NCBI GenBank assembly: GCA_963785255.1
Contig: CAWAUR010000009.1
Span: 248,001-312,000, forward strand
Reading direction: 5' to 3'
Source of the DNA: Bog-159 sp963785255
GTDB taxonomy: Bacteria; Acidobacteriota; Terriglobia; Bryobacterales; Bryobacteraceae
DNA length: 64,000 nucleotides
How positions within the stretch are numbered: position 1 is the stretch's first letter; each line of letters opens with the position of its first letter. The position numbers and the translations under genes are program-made. The notes below the pieces were generated by a model, which was not told the origin of the DNA, did not search any database, and saw only the letters and a list, made by a program, of their open reading frames with translations. Shown here in pieces: positions 1-8,810 of this stretch.

Positions 1-1029
1 GATACCTACGCGCGCTTGTTCGCGGAAGCCATCGCACCGGGTGACAGCACGGAGTTGGTGGAGCGATACCGGCGCGTTCGCATTCCACGGCCGGTCTGGA
101 TCAAGCCTGGCGAGCCGCGCGCGATTTTTGTGCTCTCGCGCGTGACGCTGGGCGCGGATGTGGCGGTGACCAGCGTGATCCTGGACGCCGCCAAGCGCCG
201 CTTTCCCGAGGCGGCCATCTATCTGGCGGGTCCACGCAAAAATTGGGAGCTATTCGCCGGCGATCCACGCATTCTGCATCTGCCAGTGAACTATCGCCGC
301 GGCACGCTCGGTGAACGGCTGGCGGCCGCGCCGGAGTTGCGCGAGTCACTGGCGCGGCCCGATAGCATCGTGGTCGACCCCGATTCGCGGCTGACGCAGC
401 TTGGTCTGTTGCCCGTGTGTCCCGAGGAGCGCTACTACTTCTTCGAAAGCCGCGCGTACGGCGGCGATGGCGACGATCCGCTGCCCACGCTGACCGCGCA
501 ATGGGCGCAGCAAACGTTCGGCATTCCCGATGCTTCTCCATATGTGGCAGTCGCGGTAGGACAGACCTCCGGCCTGTCCCAGCGAGGCATAGCCATCAGC
601 CTGGGAGTAGGCGAGAATCCAGCCAAACGTATCGCCGATCCATTCGAAGCGGACTTGCTGAAGCTACTTGCGGGAACCGGTGCGGCACTCTGCGTGGATC
701 TGGGAGCAGGCGGCGAAGAAGCCGCGCGCGTAGAGCGGGTCATCGCGGCTTCCGGTGTGCCAGCGCAAACCTGGCGCGGATCGTTCGCCGGCTTCGCGGC
801 CATCATCGCCCGCAGCAAGCTGTATGTGGGTTACGATTCCGCCGGCCAGCATGTAGCGGCAGCTTGCGGCACGCCGCTCATCAGCGTGTTCGCGGGCTTT
901 CCATGTACGCGCATGCTCGCGCGCTGGCGTCCCGCGGGACACGTGATTCGCGTGGACGATCCGCGCCCGGAAGCCGTATTAGCCCAGGTGCGCAGCGCGT
1001 TGGCCGGGTTCACCGCACGGGAAAAGTAA
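1..1029 (+). CDS. Glycosyltransferase family 9 (heptosyltransferase-like), 5' end cut by window
   Basis: The reading frame is open from base 1, so the N-terminus lies outside the window; an internal TTG at 16 is only the first possible start codon. The visible 340 residues resemble the GT-B fold of LPS heptosyltransferases (GT9): an N-terminal segment beginning IFVLSRVTLGADVAVTS, a nucleotide-sugar-side segment SLGVGENPAKR, and the typical C-terminal DSAGQHVAAACGTPLISVF, which in the family precedes the sugar-nucleotide site. The acceptor and donor cannot be told. The gene converges on the VWFA-related gene, overlapping its 3' end by 20 bp. Confidence 0.75.
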   Translation, partial: DTYARLFAEAIAPGDSTELVERYRRVRIPRPVWIKPGEPRAIFVLSRVTLGADVAVTSVILDAAKRRFPEAAIYLAGPRKNWELFAGDPRILHLPVNYRRGTLGERLAAAPELRESLARPDSIVVDPDSRLTQLGLLPVCPEERYYFFESRAYGGDGDDPLPTLTAQWAQQTFGIPDASPYVAVAVGQTSGLSQRGIAISLGVGENPAKRIADPFEADLLKLLAGTGAALCVDLGAGGEEAARVERVIAASGVPAQTWRGSFAGFAAIIARSKLYVGYDSAGQHVAAACGTPLISVFAGFPCTRMLARWRPAGHVIRVDDPRPEAVLAQVRSALAGFTAREK

Positions 1030-2446
1030 CCGATCCGATGGCATTGGTGTTGGCATCCATCACCATCAGCCGCACCCTTTGCACTCGATCACTAATGGCG
1101 TGATCCTGGGCGAAATCGAGCCCTTCCCGCATCTTTCGCGCGTGCTGCTCCGGCGTCATTTGCAAGGCGAAGGTGGACATGGCAGGTTCGCCGAGAGGCC
1201 GGAATTGCAGGCCGCCGGCGGGATCGGCGCCGCGATCGGAAAGCAACACCGTCACGGCGCCCGAAAATTTACCGTCCTGTTCGCGCAGCAGCAAGTCCGC
1301 AACATCCACATGAATCTCCAGATGAACGCTATCCCCGGCGGGGGTCATCTTCACACGCAGCCCGATATCCGCCGTATCCGAGGGTTTTGCATAAGCCGCC
1401 ATCAACCGATCTTTCTGGCGGTCCGCCGGCGGGCGCGTATCGCGCAGCGCGTAGTAGCGTTCTTTCACCTGCAGCTTCACATGCTTTCGCTCGCAAGCAA
1501 TACGAATCTTGTGGAACCTGTTGTCCCAGCTTTCCGCGGCCGGTGCGTACGCAATCTCGTATGTATTGACCGCATTCCGCGCGATCTGTTTGATTACCTC
1601 GCGGATGTCTTCGAGATAGTACGAGTGACCGCCGGTCAGAAGCGACATCTGATCCAGATCGTAACTGACCGTCGGCTCCGGGGCGCCGCTCGCAAAGAAC
1701 GGATTCACCGCCACGCCATCATGCTCGAACGTCATGGCCAGGTGCGCGATATACAGGCCGCACTCCACCCAATCGCCACTGCAGGGCATGCTGTTGGTGA
1801 TCGACGGCATCATATTGGTGATCCAGATCATGTCGCGGCGTCCGGGCAGTGTGGCCAGTTGGTTCGACACGGTTTCGAGGCTCGTGTAGGTTCTCCGGGC
1901 GCGATCCTCGCGGTCGATGCCGGCGGGCCGCGCGAGGTTCGCGGCGGCAATGGCTTTGTTCAGATCTTTTTCGAATGTACCCAGCCAGTTGGCGCCGGGA
2001 GCGGCCGGACCGCCGATGGGCCTGACAGGAATCAGTTCTCCGCTGAGATTCAATATATAGAAGTACACGCCCTCGCCCGAGTCCAGTTGGGGCACGGATT
2101 TCGCCAAGAGGTGCCAGGTGTCCGTGCGGTTGGCATCGCCCTCATTGAGCAGGTCGAACAAGATCGCGACGCTGTGCGGCATCGCGCCACCGGGGCGGTT
2201 GGTGTACTCGTGGGGCGCGGACGCCGGCGGTGTCTGCGCGGCGGGGCGATGGAATAATAGGATGGTTTGGGATTTACCTTGGTCGGCGATCTTGAAATCG
2301 GCGGCGGTCAGATCCGTGACCGGCTGGTTGCTCGAATCCAGGACGATCGGGTACAAGTGGACCAGCGGCGGCGGCGCGATGGCTTGCGCCCAAAGCCCGG
2401 AAGCGGCCCAGACTAGCGAGAGAATCCCCGTTGCGCAATGTGACAT
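1010..2446 (-). CDS. VWFA-related secreted protein
   Basis: 478 residues. I chose the ATG at 2446 because it starts a clear signal peptide (MSHCATGILSLVWAASGLWA) and upstream in-frame codons fall in a palindromic repeat. After the signal comes VHLYPIVLDSSNQPVTDLTAADF, the N-terminal module typical of acidobacterial VWFA-related domain proteins, then a von Willebrand A-like region (SVAILFDLLNEGDANR; later GRRDMIWITNMMPS). The MIDAS motif DxSxS is not preserved (DLLNE), so metal-dependent binding is doubtful. The C-terminal third looks beta-rich. Role unknown; probably periplasmic or surface protein binding. Confidence 0.7.
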   Translation of the reverse strand: MSHCATGILSLVWAASGLWAQAIAPPPLVHLYPIVLDSSNQPVTDLTAADFKIADQGKSQTILLFHRPAAQTPPASAPHEYTNRPGGAMPHSVAILFDLLNEGDANRTDTWHLLAKSVPQLDSGEGVYFYILNLSGELIPVRPIGGPAAPGANWLGTFEKDLNKAIAAANLARPAGIDREDRARRTYTSLETVSNQLATLPGRRDMIWITNMMPSITNSMPCSGDWVECGLYIAHLAMTFEHDGVAVNPFFASGAPEPTVSYDLDQMSLLTGGHSYYLEDIREVIKQIARNAVNTYEIAYAPAAESWDNRFHKIRIACERKHVKLQVKERYYALRDTRPPADRQKDRLMAAYAKPSDTADIGLRVKMTPAGDSVHLEIHVDVADLLLREQDGKFSGAVTVLLSDRGADPAGGLQFRPLGEPAMSTFALQMTPEQHARKMREGLDFAQDHAISDRVQRVRLMVMDANTNAIGSVTFPVR

Positions 2447-2510
2447 AGAATTCAGCCTCAATATTAGCGCCGCGCAACGCCAGTGGTTTTGGAGAGCTAC
2501 GCTCGCTAGG

Positions 2511-2575
2511 GCGAGCTCGCTCGCCAAAGAGCGGGGCTACGAGGCCCGCGCAGGCTACGAGCCTGCCCCACAGCG
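2511..2575. repeat. Family A palindromic repeat
   Basis: Contains GGGGCTACGAGGCCCGCGCA followed by GGCTACGAGCCTGCCCCAC, the modules shared with the other family A elements in this window. It lies between a divergent pair of genes. Confidence 0.7.
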
Positions 2576-2678
2576 ACGGCGGCAATGCAGAAAGTCCAAG
2601 CGAAATTGGCGCGGCTGTTGCAATTTGACTGAGAAGAAAGCCAGCGCGCTTGCACGTTTTCAGTTAAGGAGATCCTCA

Positions 2679-3125
2679 ATGCTTAATTGCTGCCATCGCG
2701 CCGCCCTATTCTGCCTCGTTCTGGGGGCAGGCTACGCCGCCACCAAGCCCGCCGCGCCCGTCAGAGCTCTTACGGCCCCCGCGCGCACCCGCGCCGCCAC
2801 AGTCCCCAGGCAGGCGGCCATGCCGGACGCCCAGATCGAGAAAGCCATCCGCGCGCGTTTCTCCGCGTCCAAGATTTCCACGCACCATTTTCAGGTCCAC
2901 GTGCAGGGCGGCGTGGCTACCATCGAGGGGCAAACCGACGTGCTGCAACACAAAGGCACCGCCACGCGGCTCGCCAAAAGCGCAGGCGCTATCAAGGTGG
3001 TCAATAAAGTTGCGGTAAGCCAGGCGGCCCGGGATAAAGCGGCCAAGAACCTGGCGTCGGGGCGGCGGCGCGCGCAGGTCAAGCGCAGCCAGACTGCGCC
3101 GCGCTCGGCGAAACGGTCGAGTTGA
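2679..3125 (+). CDS. Secreted BON-domain protein
   Basis: 148 residues. The ATG at 2679 is preceded by AAGGAG (2667-2672) and starts a signal peptide ending near GYAATKP. A BON domain covers roughly residues 47-107: DAQIEKAIRARF, then the HFQVHVQGGVATIEGQ turn with the conserved glycine, then IKVVNKVAV. BON domains in proteins such as OsmY are thought to bind phospholipid or stabilise the envelope; this protein has a single copy. The C-terminal 40 residues are very basic (RRRAQVKRS...), unusual for the family, and might bind polyanions. It is monocistronic by appearance, with divergent and repeat-rich flanks. Confidence 0.8.
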   Translation: MLNCCHRAALFCLVLGAGYAATKPAAPVRALTAPARTRAATVPRQAAMPDAQIEKAIRARFSASKISTHHFQVHVQGGVATIEGQTDVLQHKGTATRLAKSAGAIKVVNKVAVSQAARDKAAKNLASGRRRAQVKRSQTAPRSAKRSS

Positions 3126-3128
3126 GTC

Positions 3129-3185
3129 TGTGGGGCAGGCAATCTGCCATGGCACCCTCCGTGCGGCGGGCTCCCCAGGCCGCCT
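3129..3185. repeat. Family A repeat fragment
   Basis: GTGGGGCAGGCAATCTGCC module plus diverged GC-rich inverted sequence just after the BON gene. More diverged than the other copies. Confidence 0.45.
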
Positions 3186-3242
3186 GTTGGCATGGGGCGA
3201 GATGCTGTGAGGCGGCCTGAGAGGCCGCCGCAGGCAGAGTGG

Positions 3243-3438
3243 CCAATGCCACTTAGTTTTCGAGTCATGGAATTCTGCACAAAATTGTGGGGCGGCCAAT
3301 CATGGCCGCAGCCGCCTTTTAGGCGGCCAAAACGCTCGCAAACGGTCGAAGAGCCGGCTGAAAAGCCGGCTGCGGCCATGATTGGCCGCCCCACGATTTA
3401 TGCCGCCGGCCGCTCGACGGAAAACTAAGTGACATTGG
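3243..3438. mobile_element. MITE-like element, copy 1 (family C)
   Basis: 196-bp non-coding element with terminal inverted repeats: left end CCAATGCCACTTAGTTTTC, right end the reverse complement with one changed base (T for C at position 7). Inside is a second large palindrome, GTGGGGCGGCCAATCATGG facing its complement. A nearly identical copy lies at 20120-20303 in the opposite orientation; this copy has an extra 12 bp near the centre. No transposase is encoded, so any movement would need one in trans. A clear target duplication is not visible. Confidence 0.75.
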
Positions 3439-3464
3439 GCAGAGTGGCTGCCCCACACCCGTGC

Positions 3465-4268
3465 CTACAGTGCGTGGGAACGCGCCACGGTGAGCGCGAT
3501 CCCCGCCAGCCCTAAGAAAGTGCCGAAGGGTAATTCATAAGTGGAGGGATCCTTGTGGGTCGCTTTGATGTACGCGTAGCCGATCAGCGAGCCGCCCAGC
3601 GAGCCGGCGATCAACATCAGCAGCGCGCCTTGCAAACCCAGGAACGCGCCCACCATGGCTACCAGCTTCACGTCGCCCAAGCCCAACCCTTCGCGATGGC
3701 GCATCTTGAAATAAAGCCAGCCGCCGAACCACAGAAAGAATCCGGGCACTAACGCGCCCAAAGCCGCTTCGCCCACGGATGCCCAATGCGGGCTGTTGCG
3801 TAGGCCGAAGATCCATAGCAGCATCTGCGCCATGTCGTCGTTCACGGGCACGAACCACGCCAGCACCAGTCCGGCCGCCATGCCGCCCAGCGTAAATTCG
3901 TCGGGCAGGATGCGCGCTTCCAGATCCGCAAAGGTTAGTCCCACCAGCAGCGCGCTCAACAAGCAGAACTTCAGGGCGTTCAGCGACGGTCCCAGCCGCC
4001 AAACGAAGAAGAAGAACAAGACGCCAGTCATCAGTTCCACAACTGGATACCGCACCGGAATGGCCGCCTTGCAATGCCGGCAGCGGCCGTGGAGCAGCGC
4101 GTAGCTGAGCAGCGGAACATTGTCGTACCAGGCGATCGGATGGCTGCAAGCCGGGCAATACGAGCGGGGCCGCACCACCGAAAGATCCTGCGGCCAGCGG
4201 TAAATACACACGTTGAGAAAGCTACCGATCAGCAGACCGAAGAGCAGCGCCAGACAGGCTTCTAGCAA
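3465..4268 (-). CDS. pilD: Prepilin peptidase / leader peptidase (A24 family)
   Basis: 267 residues, normal for the family. Cleaves and N-methylates type IV prepilins or type II pseudopilins at the inner membrane. An N-terminal membrane segment (ALLFGLLIGSFLNVCIYRW) is followed by the zinc-binding methylase-type region with two CxxC pairs (CPACSHPIAWYDNVPLLSY ... CRHCKAAIP) and the two catalytic aspartate motifs (FADLEARILPDEFT; GLGDVKL). I chose the TTG at 4268: GGAAAGG lies 7 bp before it and it overlaps the stop of the upstream glycosyltransferase gene by 7 bp, implying translational coupling. No pilin genes are in the window. Confidence 0.88.
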   Translation of the reverse strand: MLEACLALLFGLLIGSFLNVCIYRWPQDLSVVRPRSYCPACSHPIAWYDNVPLLSYALLHGRCRHCKAAIPVRYPVVELMTGVLFFFFVWRLGPSLNALKFCLLSALLVGLTFADLEARILPDEFTLGGMAAGLVLAWFVPVNDDMAQMLLWIFGLRNSPHWASVGEAALGALVPGFFLWFGGWLYFKMRHREGLGLGDVKLVAMVGAFLGLQGALLMLIAGSLGGSLIGYAYIKATHKDPSTYELPFGTFLGLAGIALTVARSHAL

Positions 4269-5158
4269 GTGAGCACCTTTCCGTAAAGTTGTACGGTATC
4301 GCGAATCATGCGGTCGAGCGAAAATTGTTCCGCGACGGTTTGGCGCGCGCGCTGCGCCAATTGGAGCGCCAGCGGACGGTTCGCCAGCAGTTCGCGGATA
4401 GCCGCGGCGATGGGCTCGGCATCGTTTTCCGCCAGCCAGCCGTTCTCGCCGTGGCGCACGATCTCCGGAATTCCGCCGACGTTGCTGGCGATCACCGGAA
4501 CGCCCGCCGCCATAGCTGCCAGGATCGCGGAGCCCAGGCCTTCGGAATAGGTCAGGTACAAGAACAGTCCGGCGCCGGGAAGATCGGCTTCCAGGTCGCG
4601 CGAGAGGATTAAATCCACGCCGGCGCGGCGCGTGGCATCCAGTGCCAGGGCCGTACCTTTGCGCGGATCGCCGGTGGCGGGCGCCACGACGGTATCTGCT
4701 GGCGTGCCGGCTGGGCCTACCGCCTCTCTCACAGAGACTCCATCGTAAATCACCGATATCTTGTCTTCGGATACGCCACCCTCGATCATTACGCGCCGGA
4801 CAAATTGTGACACCGCCGCATACCGGTTGGCATGCCGGTATTTCCAGCGCGACCGTATGGGAAATGCTACACGCCGGGAGACCACCAGCGGCGGGCGAGC
4901 GCAAAGGGCGGCCAGCGTGTGAGAACGGGCATCGTGCGCGTGGACCAAATCCGATTGGCGAGAGAGGCGGTAGACCGGCCATGCACCGAGTGGCCGCACA
5001 TCCAGGCCGAGCGCGCGCGCCTTATCCCAAAGCGGCGACGCGCGCGGCGTCAGCAGCGTGCCGCCGACATTCTCGCGGCGCAGCCCTTCCAGCAGCCGGA
5101 GCACCTGCCATTGACCGCCGCGCATTTCTCGTCCGGAATCCAGATGCAGGACTTTCAT
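4262..5158 (-). CDS. Glycosyltransferase family 4
   Basis: 298 residues, short for GT4 (usually 350-400). The ATG at 5158 gives the usual start MKVLHLDSGREMRGGQWQ. The N-terminal Rossmann half contains DLVHAHDARSHTLAALCA; the C-terminal donor-binding half contains YSEGLGSAILAAMAAGVPVIAS and GIPEIVRHGENGWL, the EX7E-like region of GT4 enzymes. The central part is compressed, which explains the short length. It likely transfers a nucleotide-activated sugar to a lipid or polysaccharide acceptor in the cytoplasm. The gene runs directly into the prepilin peptidase, overlapping by 7 bp. Confidence 0.8.
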   Translation of the reverse strand: MKVLHLDSGREMRGGQWQVLRLLEGLRRENVGGTLLTPRASPLWDKARALGLDVRPLGAWPVYRLSRQSDLVHAHDARSHTLAALCARPPLVVSRRVAFPIRSRWKYRHANRYAAVSQFVRRVMIEGGVSEDKISVIYDGVSVREAVGPAGTPADTVVAPATGDPRKGTALALDATRRAGVDLILSRDLEADLPGAGLFLYLTYSEGLGSAILAAMAAGVPVIASNVGGIPEIVRHGENGWLAENDAEPIAAAIRELLANRPLALQLAQRARQTVAEQFSLDRMIRDTVQLYGKVLTC

Positions 5159-5173
5159 GCGAATTGACCAATT

Positions 5174-5230
5174 GTGGGGCGGCCTCGCAGGCGGGCTGGG
5201 AGCCCGCCGCAGGCAGAGTGCCTGCCCCAC
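5174..5230. repeat. Family A palindromic repeat
   Basis: GTGGGGCGGCCTCGCAGGCG ... GGCAGAGTGCCTGCCCCAC, with an inner GCGGGCTGGGAGCCCGC hairpin. Fills most of the 170-bp gap between divergent genes. Confidence 0.7.
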
Positions 5231-5328
5231 AGATCTCACTTAGTTTACCAATGACAGGCGCGCAGGTGGCCATCGATTAACTAAAAGATACTAGAAGCGG
5301 GATTATGCGGCATGCGATTCTTAACTGA

Positions 5329-6477
5329 TTGCTGGCAAGCTATGAAATCAAAGCGGCGGCTGCCGGGCTGGCCGTTTGTCTGATCGGCATCAGCGCGGCC
5401 GTCTACCGCGCGTCCACCAAGCTGATTGAGAATGCGCGCTGGGTGGCTCATACCCACGAGATACTGACACAGTTGGAAGCCACCGCTACGGGTGTCACCG
5501 AAGCGGAAACGGAATTGCGCGGATTCCTGCTCACGAATCAGGAATCCTATCTGGCCCCGTATTCCGCCGGTTTGACCCGCACCCGCCGCCGTCTGGAAGC
5601 CGTCCGCAAGCTGACTGCCGACAACCCGCGCCAAATTGCGCGCATCGAGCACCTGGAGCCCTTGATTTTTCACCGCCTCGATCTGCTGGAGGCGCTCGAG
5701 AAAATCGGCCACGAGCAGGGCTTCGGCGCGGCCCGCCGTATCCTCACCTTCGACCGCGGTCCGCAGACCATGGACGAGATCCGGCAGGGTATCCAGGAGA
5801 TGGAACATGCCGAGCAAGAGGTATTGGCCGCACGCTTCTCCCAGCAGGAATCCAGCAGCGTAAGGCTGCAATGGATGGTGATTCTCAGTTGCGGCGCGGC
5901 GCTATTTCTGTTATCGGTTTCCCTAGCGGTAGTGCTGCAGGATCTATCGACGGTGGAGGCGGCTTTCCGCAAAGCCAATTACCGCATCGCCCACGATACA
6001 CTGACAGGATTGTCGAGCCGCCACAGCCTGATGACGCAGCTCGATTTCGCGATCGCCGATGCACTGCGCAGCGGCCAGCCCATGTCGGTGTGCATCTGCG
6101 ATATCGACCGCTTCAAGTCCATCAACGATACGCACGGGCACACGGCCGGCGATGAAATCCTGGCATCGTTCGGGAAACTGGTGCAGGACGGTATTCGCAA
6201 GGGCGATATCGCGGGGCGGCTGGGGGGGGACGAGTTTTGCATCGTGCTGCCGAATACCGGAGGCGAGAAGGCCGGTCCGCTGATGGAACGGCTACGCGAG
6301 CAGTGGGAACGCCTGGAATATCATTCACCCGATGGACGTGTTTTCTCGGTGACGGCCAGCTTCGGCGTGGTGCAATATGACGGCGAGAAATCCGCCAAGG
6401 TGTTGCTGCACGCCGCCGACAAGGCGCTGTATCGCGCTAAGGGCGAGGGGCGCAACAGGATCCATTTAGTGGCGTAA
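5329..6477 (+). CDS. Membrane-bound diguanylate cyclase with CHASE3-like sensor
   Basis: 382 residues. A stop codon sits directly before the TTG at 5329, so that is the earliest possible start. Two membrane segments (about residues 10-28 and 183-203) bracket a periplasmic helical domain of CHASE3 type (GVTEAETELRGFLLTNQESY). The C-terminal GGDEF domain is complete: FKSINDTHGHTAGD, active site GGDEF near residue 300, and an RKGD product-inhibition I-site five residues before it. It should make cyclic di-GMP from GTP and be feedback inhibited. No EAL domain is present. It stands alone between repeats. Confidence 0.88.
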   Translation: MLASYEIKAAAAGLAVCLIGISAAVYRASTKLIENARWVAHTHEILTQLEATATGVTEAETELRGFLLTNQESYLAPYSAGLTRTRRRLEAVRKLTADNPRQIARIEHLEPLIFHRLDLLEALEKIGHEQGFGAARRILTFDRGPQTMDEIRQGIQEMEHAEQEVLAARFSQQESSSVRLQWMVILSCGAALFLLSVSLAVVLQDLSTVEAAFRKANYRIAHDTLTGLSSRHSLMTQLDFAIADALRSGQPMSVCICDIDRFKSINDTHGHTAGDEILASFGKLVQDGIRKGDIAGRLGGDEFCIVLPNTGGEKAGPLMERLREQWERLEYHSPDGRVFSVTASFGVVQYDGEKSAKVLLHAADKALYRAKGEGRNRIHLVA

Positions 6478-6568
6478 GTGGGGCAGGCACTCTGCCTGCG
6501 CGGGCCTCGTAGGCCCGCATCTTCGGCGCGCAAAGCGCGCCGTGGACAGGCCGGGAGGCCTATCCTAC
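6478..6568. repeat. Family A palindromic repeat
   Basis: Full element: GTGGGGCAGGCACTCTGCC, then GGGCCTCGTAGGCCC, then GGACAGGCCGGGAGGCC ending TATCCTAC. Its right end provides the TAG stop of the DAHP synthase gene (6560-6562). Confidence 0.8.
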
Positions 6569-7899
6569 CTCGCTCAACTTGCGGGAGACGAAGAAGGCAA
6601 TCTCCAGCGCTTGCTCATAATTGAGGCGCGGGTCCAGCCCGGATTTGTAAGCCAGCTTCAGATCGGCCTCGCGCAGGCCACGTGCGCCGCCCACGCATTC
6701 CGTTACGTCCTCACCCGTCACTTCAATATGAATGCCGCCCAGCCGGTTTCCGCATGCCGCGTGGATATCGAACGCCCGATCCACCTCATCCAGAATTTCA
6801 TCGAAGTTGCGCGTCTTGATGCCATCCGCGGTGGTGCGCGTGTTGCCGTGCATGGGATCGCAGCACCACAATACGGCTTTGCCGGTGGAGTGCGCGGCTT
6901 CGATCAGCGGCGGCAGAAACCGGCCGATCGACTCGGCGCCGAAGCGATGAATCAGTGTGAGGCGGCCCGGCTCATCGTCCGGATCGAGGATCTCGATAAT
7001 CTCTTTCAGCATCGCGGGAGTGGCGCCGGGACCGATCTTGACGGCCACCGGATTGCGGATGCCACGGAAGAATTCCAGATGCGCGCCGCCCGGATCGGCC
7101 GTGCGCATGCCGATCCACGGGAAATGCGTGGACAGATCGTACCAGCCTTCCTGGCGCGGCACACGGCGGGTCTGCGCCTGCTCGTAAAGCAGATGCAAGC
7201 CTTCGTGGCTGGTAAAGAAATCGATCCACTGCAACTCGCCCGGATGCATGCCCATCAGGCTTTCCATGAAGCGGATGGATTCGCCGATCTGGCGGGCCAC
7301 GCGGCGGTACTCTTCGGCCATGGGCGAGTCTTTCACCCAATCCAGATTCCAATAATCGAGGCGCGCGGGGTCCACGAAGCCGCGGCTCACCAGCGCGCGA
7401 ATGAAGTTCAGCGTGAGGGCGGCGCGTTCATAGCCGCGCAGCATGAGCCACGGATCGGGCGTGCGGGCGGATTCCCTAAACGCGGGACAATTGATGAGAT
7501 CGCCGCGATAGCTGGGCAAGGTGACGCCATCGCGGGTTTCGAAGTCGTCCGAGCGCGGCTTGGCGTATTGGCCGGCGAAGCGGCCCACGCGGATCACGCG
7601 GCGTTGGCCGCCGAGCGCCAGCACCAGGCTCATCTGCAGCAGAATTTTGAGTTTGTTGGCGATGGTGCCCGAGTCGCAATGATCGTAGCGTTCGGCGCAG
7701 TCGCCGCCCTGGAGGAGAAAGCGTTCGCCGCGGGCGGCTTCGGCCAACTGGGTGCGTAGCGCGTGGATCTCCCAGGAGGTGACCAGGGGGGGAGCTTCGA
7801 GATTTCGTCGACGACGCGCGCGACCTCGCTAGCGGACGGGTACTGCGGCTGCTGCCCGGCGGGCTTGGTTTTCCAGGATGTGGGCGACCACTCGACCAT
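6560..7899 (-). pseudogene. aroH: Class II DAHP synthase, interrupted by a 1-base frameshift
   Basis: 3-deoxy-7-phosphoheptulonate synthase, first step of the shikimate pathway. The N-terminal piece (from ATG at 7899: MVEWSPTSWKTKPAGQQPQYP ... VVDEISKLPP) and the main piece (LAEAARGERFLLQGGDCAERY onward, ending RKLSEVG) are both clearly class II (plant/mycobacterial type). They are in different frames; the switch is at a run of seven C (coding strand; 7786-7792). Eight C would restore one frame of about 447 residues, the normal family length. All later sequence is intact, including metal and substrate segments such as GRFAGQYAKPRS and IHIEVTGEDVTE. A homopolymer sequencing error is the simplest explanation; programmed or phase-variable slippage is possible. 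The symbol is by family only. Confidence 0.85.
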
Positions 7900-7928
7900 T
7901 CAGGACCAGATTAGCAATTAGCACCATT

Positions 7929-8016
7929 GTGGGGCAGGCTCGTAGCCTGCGCGGGCCTGGTAGGCCCGCTCTTCGGCGCGAAGCGCGCCGTGGACAGGCC
8001 AGGAGGCCTGTCCTAC
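7929..8016. repeat. Family A palindromic repeat
   Basis: GTGGGGCAGGCTCGTAGCC, GGGCCTGGTAGGCCC and GGACAGGCCAGGAGGCCTGT followed by CCTAC. The terminal CTA is the TAG stop of the FHA gene (8013-8015). Confidence 0.82.
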
Positions 8017-8810
8017 AGCTCGAAGCGCAGGCAGGCCTTGCCCAGGTAGATCTCGTCGCCCGGGCAGAGACGCTCGCCGCGGCGGTTGCCTGCGGGGACC
8101 GCGATGGAGCGGCCTTCGCGAAAAATGCGAGTACCGTATTCGCTTTCGTCGTCACAGATACGGTATTGATGGGCGGCGCGGTCGAAGGTGATGTGCGCGT
8201 GGCCGCGCGAGACGGTGGCGTTGGCTTCGTCGGCGCCTTCTTCGAAGACTACGTCGTTGCGGCGCACGATGCGCTGCTGGCTGTCGGATAGGTCTTCGAT
8301 GCGCCCGATATTCGTGCGCGGTTTATCTAGCGTGTAGCTGTCGTGCGCCGCTTTGCCGCGCGTGACCACCAATTGCGCGGGAGTAACCGGCGATTCGGGC
8401 GGCGCGGCGGCTACGGGTACCGCCGGGACCTCGCGGATGGCATACGCGATTTCGAATCCCTTGGGGCCTTCCGCGGCGGTCTCGATATCCACCGTGAACC
8501 CGCCGGGCACCGTGCAGCCGGCGCCTTCGAGAGATGCGCGAATTTCGCTCTCCAAGCGGCGATCCTGCGCGAAGGCCGCCTGAAACACCGCCCGCCGGCC
8601 GGGATCGGGCGACACCAGTTTCACGCGCAGATAATTGTACGGGAACAGCTTCTGGCCGCGCTGGATGATTTGGATCTTGCCCTTGATTTCTTCGAGTATG
8701 CCGCGATGCACCAGCAGCAATTCGTCGGAATCGGCGGGGCCGAAGGCCCGCGCGGTCCACTTGCGGAAGGCGTGCTCGATGGTTTTTTCCACTTCCGAAA
8801 AGAAATTCAT
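8013..8810 (-). CDS. FhaA-like protein: DUF3662 plus FHA domain
   Basis: 265 residues. The N-terminal part (about 1-120; MNFFSEVEKTIEHAFRKW ... PYNYLRVKLVSPD) matches the DUF3662 domain of mycobacterial FhaA. The C-terminal FHA domain (about 160-265) has the phosphothreonine-binding signature NIGR, then NATVSRGHAHI and ESEYGTRIFREG. FHA domains read Ser/Thr phosphorylation. The start overlaps the stop of the FtsW-PBP gene (ATGA), so the two are co-translated. This mirrors the actinobacterial fhaA-rodA-pbpA neighbourhood and suggests phospho-control of wall synthesis; no kinase gene is in the window. Confidence 0.85.
   Translation of the reverse strand: MNFFSEVEKTIEHAFRKWTARAFGPADSDELLLVHRGILEEIKGKIQIIQRGQKLFPYNYLRVKLVSPDPGRRAVFQAAFAQDRRLESEIRASLEGAGCTVPGGFTVDIETAAEGPKGFEIAYAIREVPAVPVAAAPPESPVTPAQLVVTRGKAAHDSYTLDKPRTNIGRIEDLSDSQQRIVRRNDVVFEEGADEANATVSRGHAHITFDRAAHQYRICDDESEYGTRIFREGRSIAVPAGNRRGERLCPGDEIYLGKACLRFEL

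Noticed and set aside
1079..2257. Long plus-strand open frame antisense to the VWFA-related gene
   Set aside because: Shadow of GC-rich coding on the other strand; composition is rich in His, Arg and Gly without domain likeness.
5237..5253. Possible solo terminal repeat of the MITE family (CACTTAGTTTACCAATG)
   Set aside because: The two sub-motifs are in a different order from the element ends, so it may be chance.
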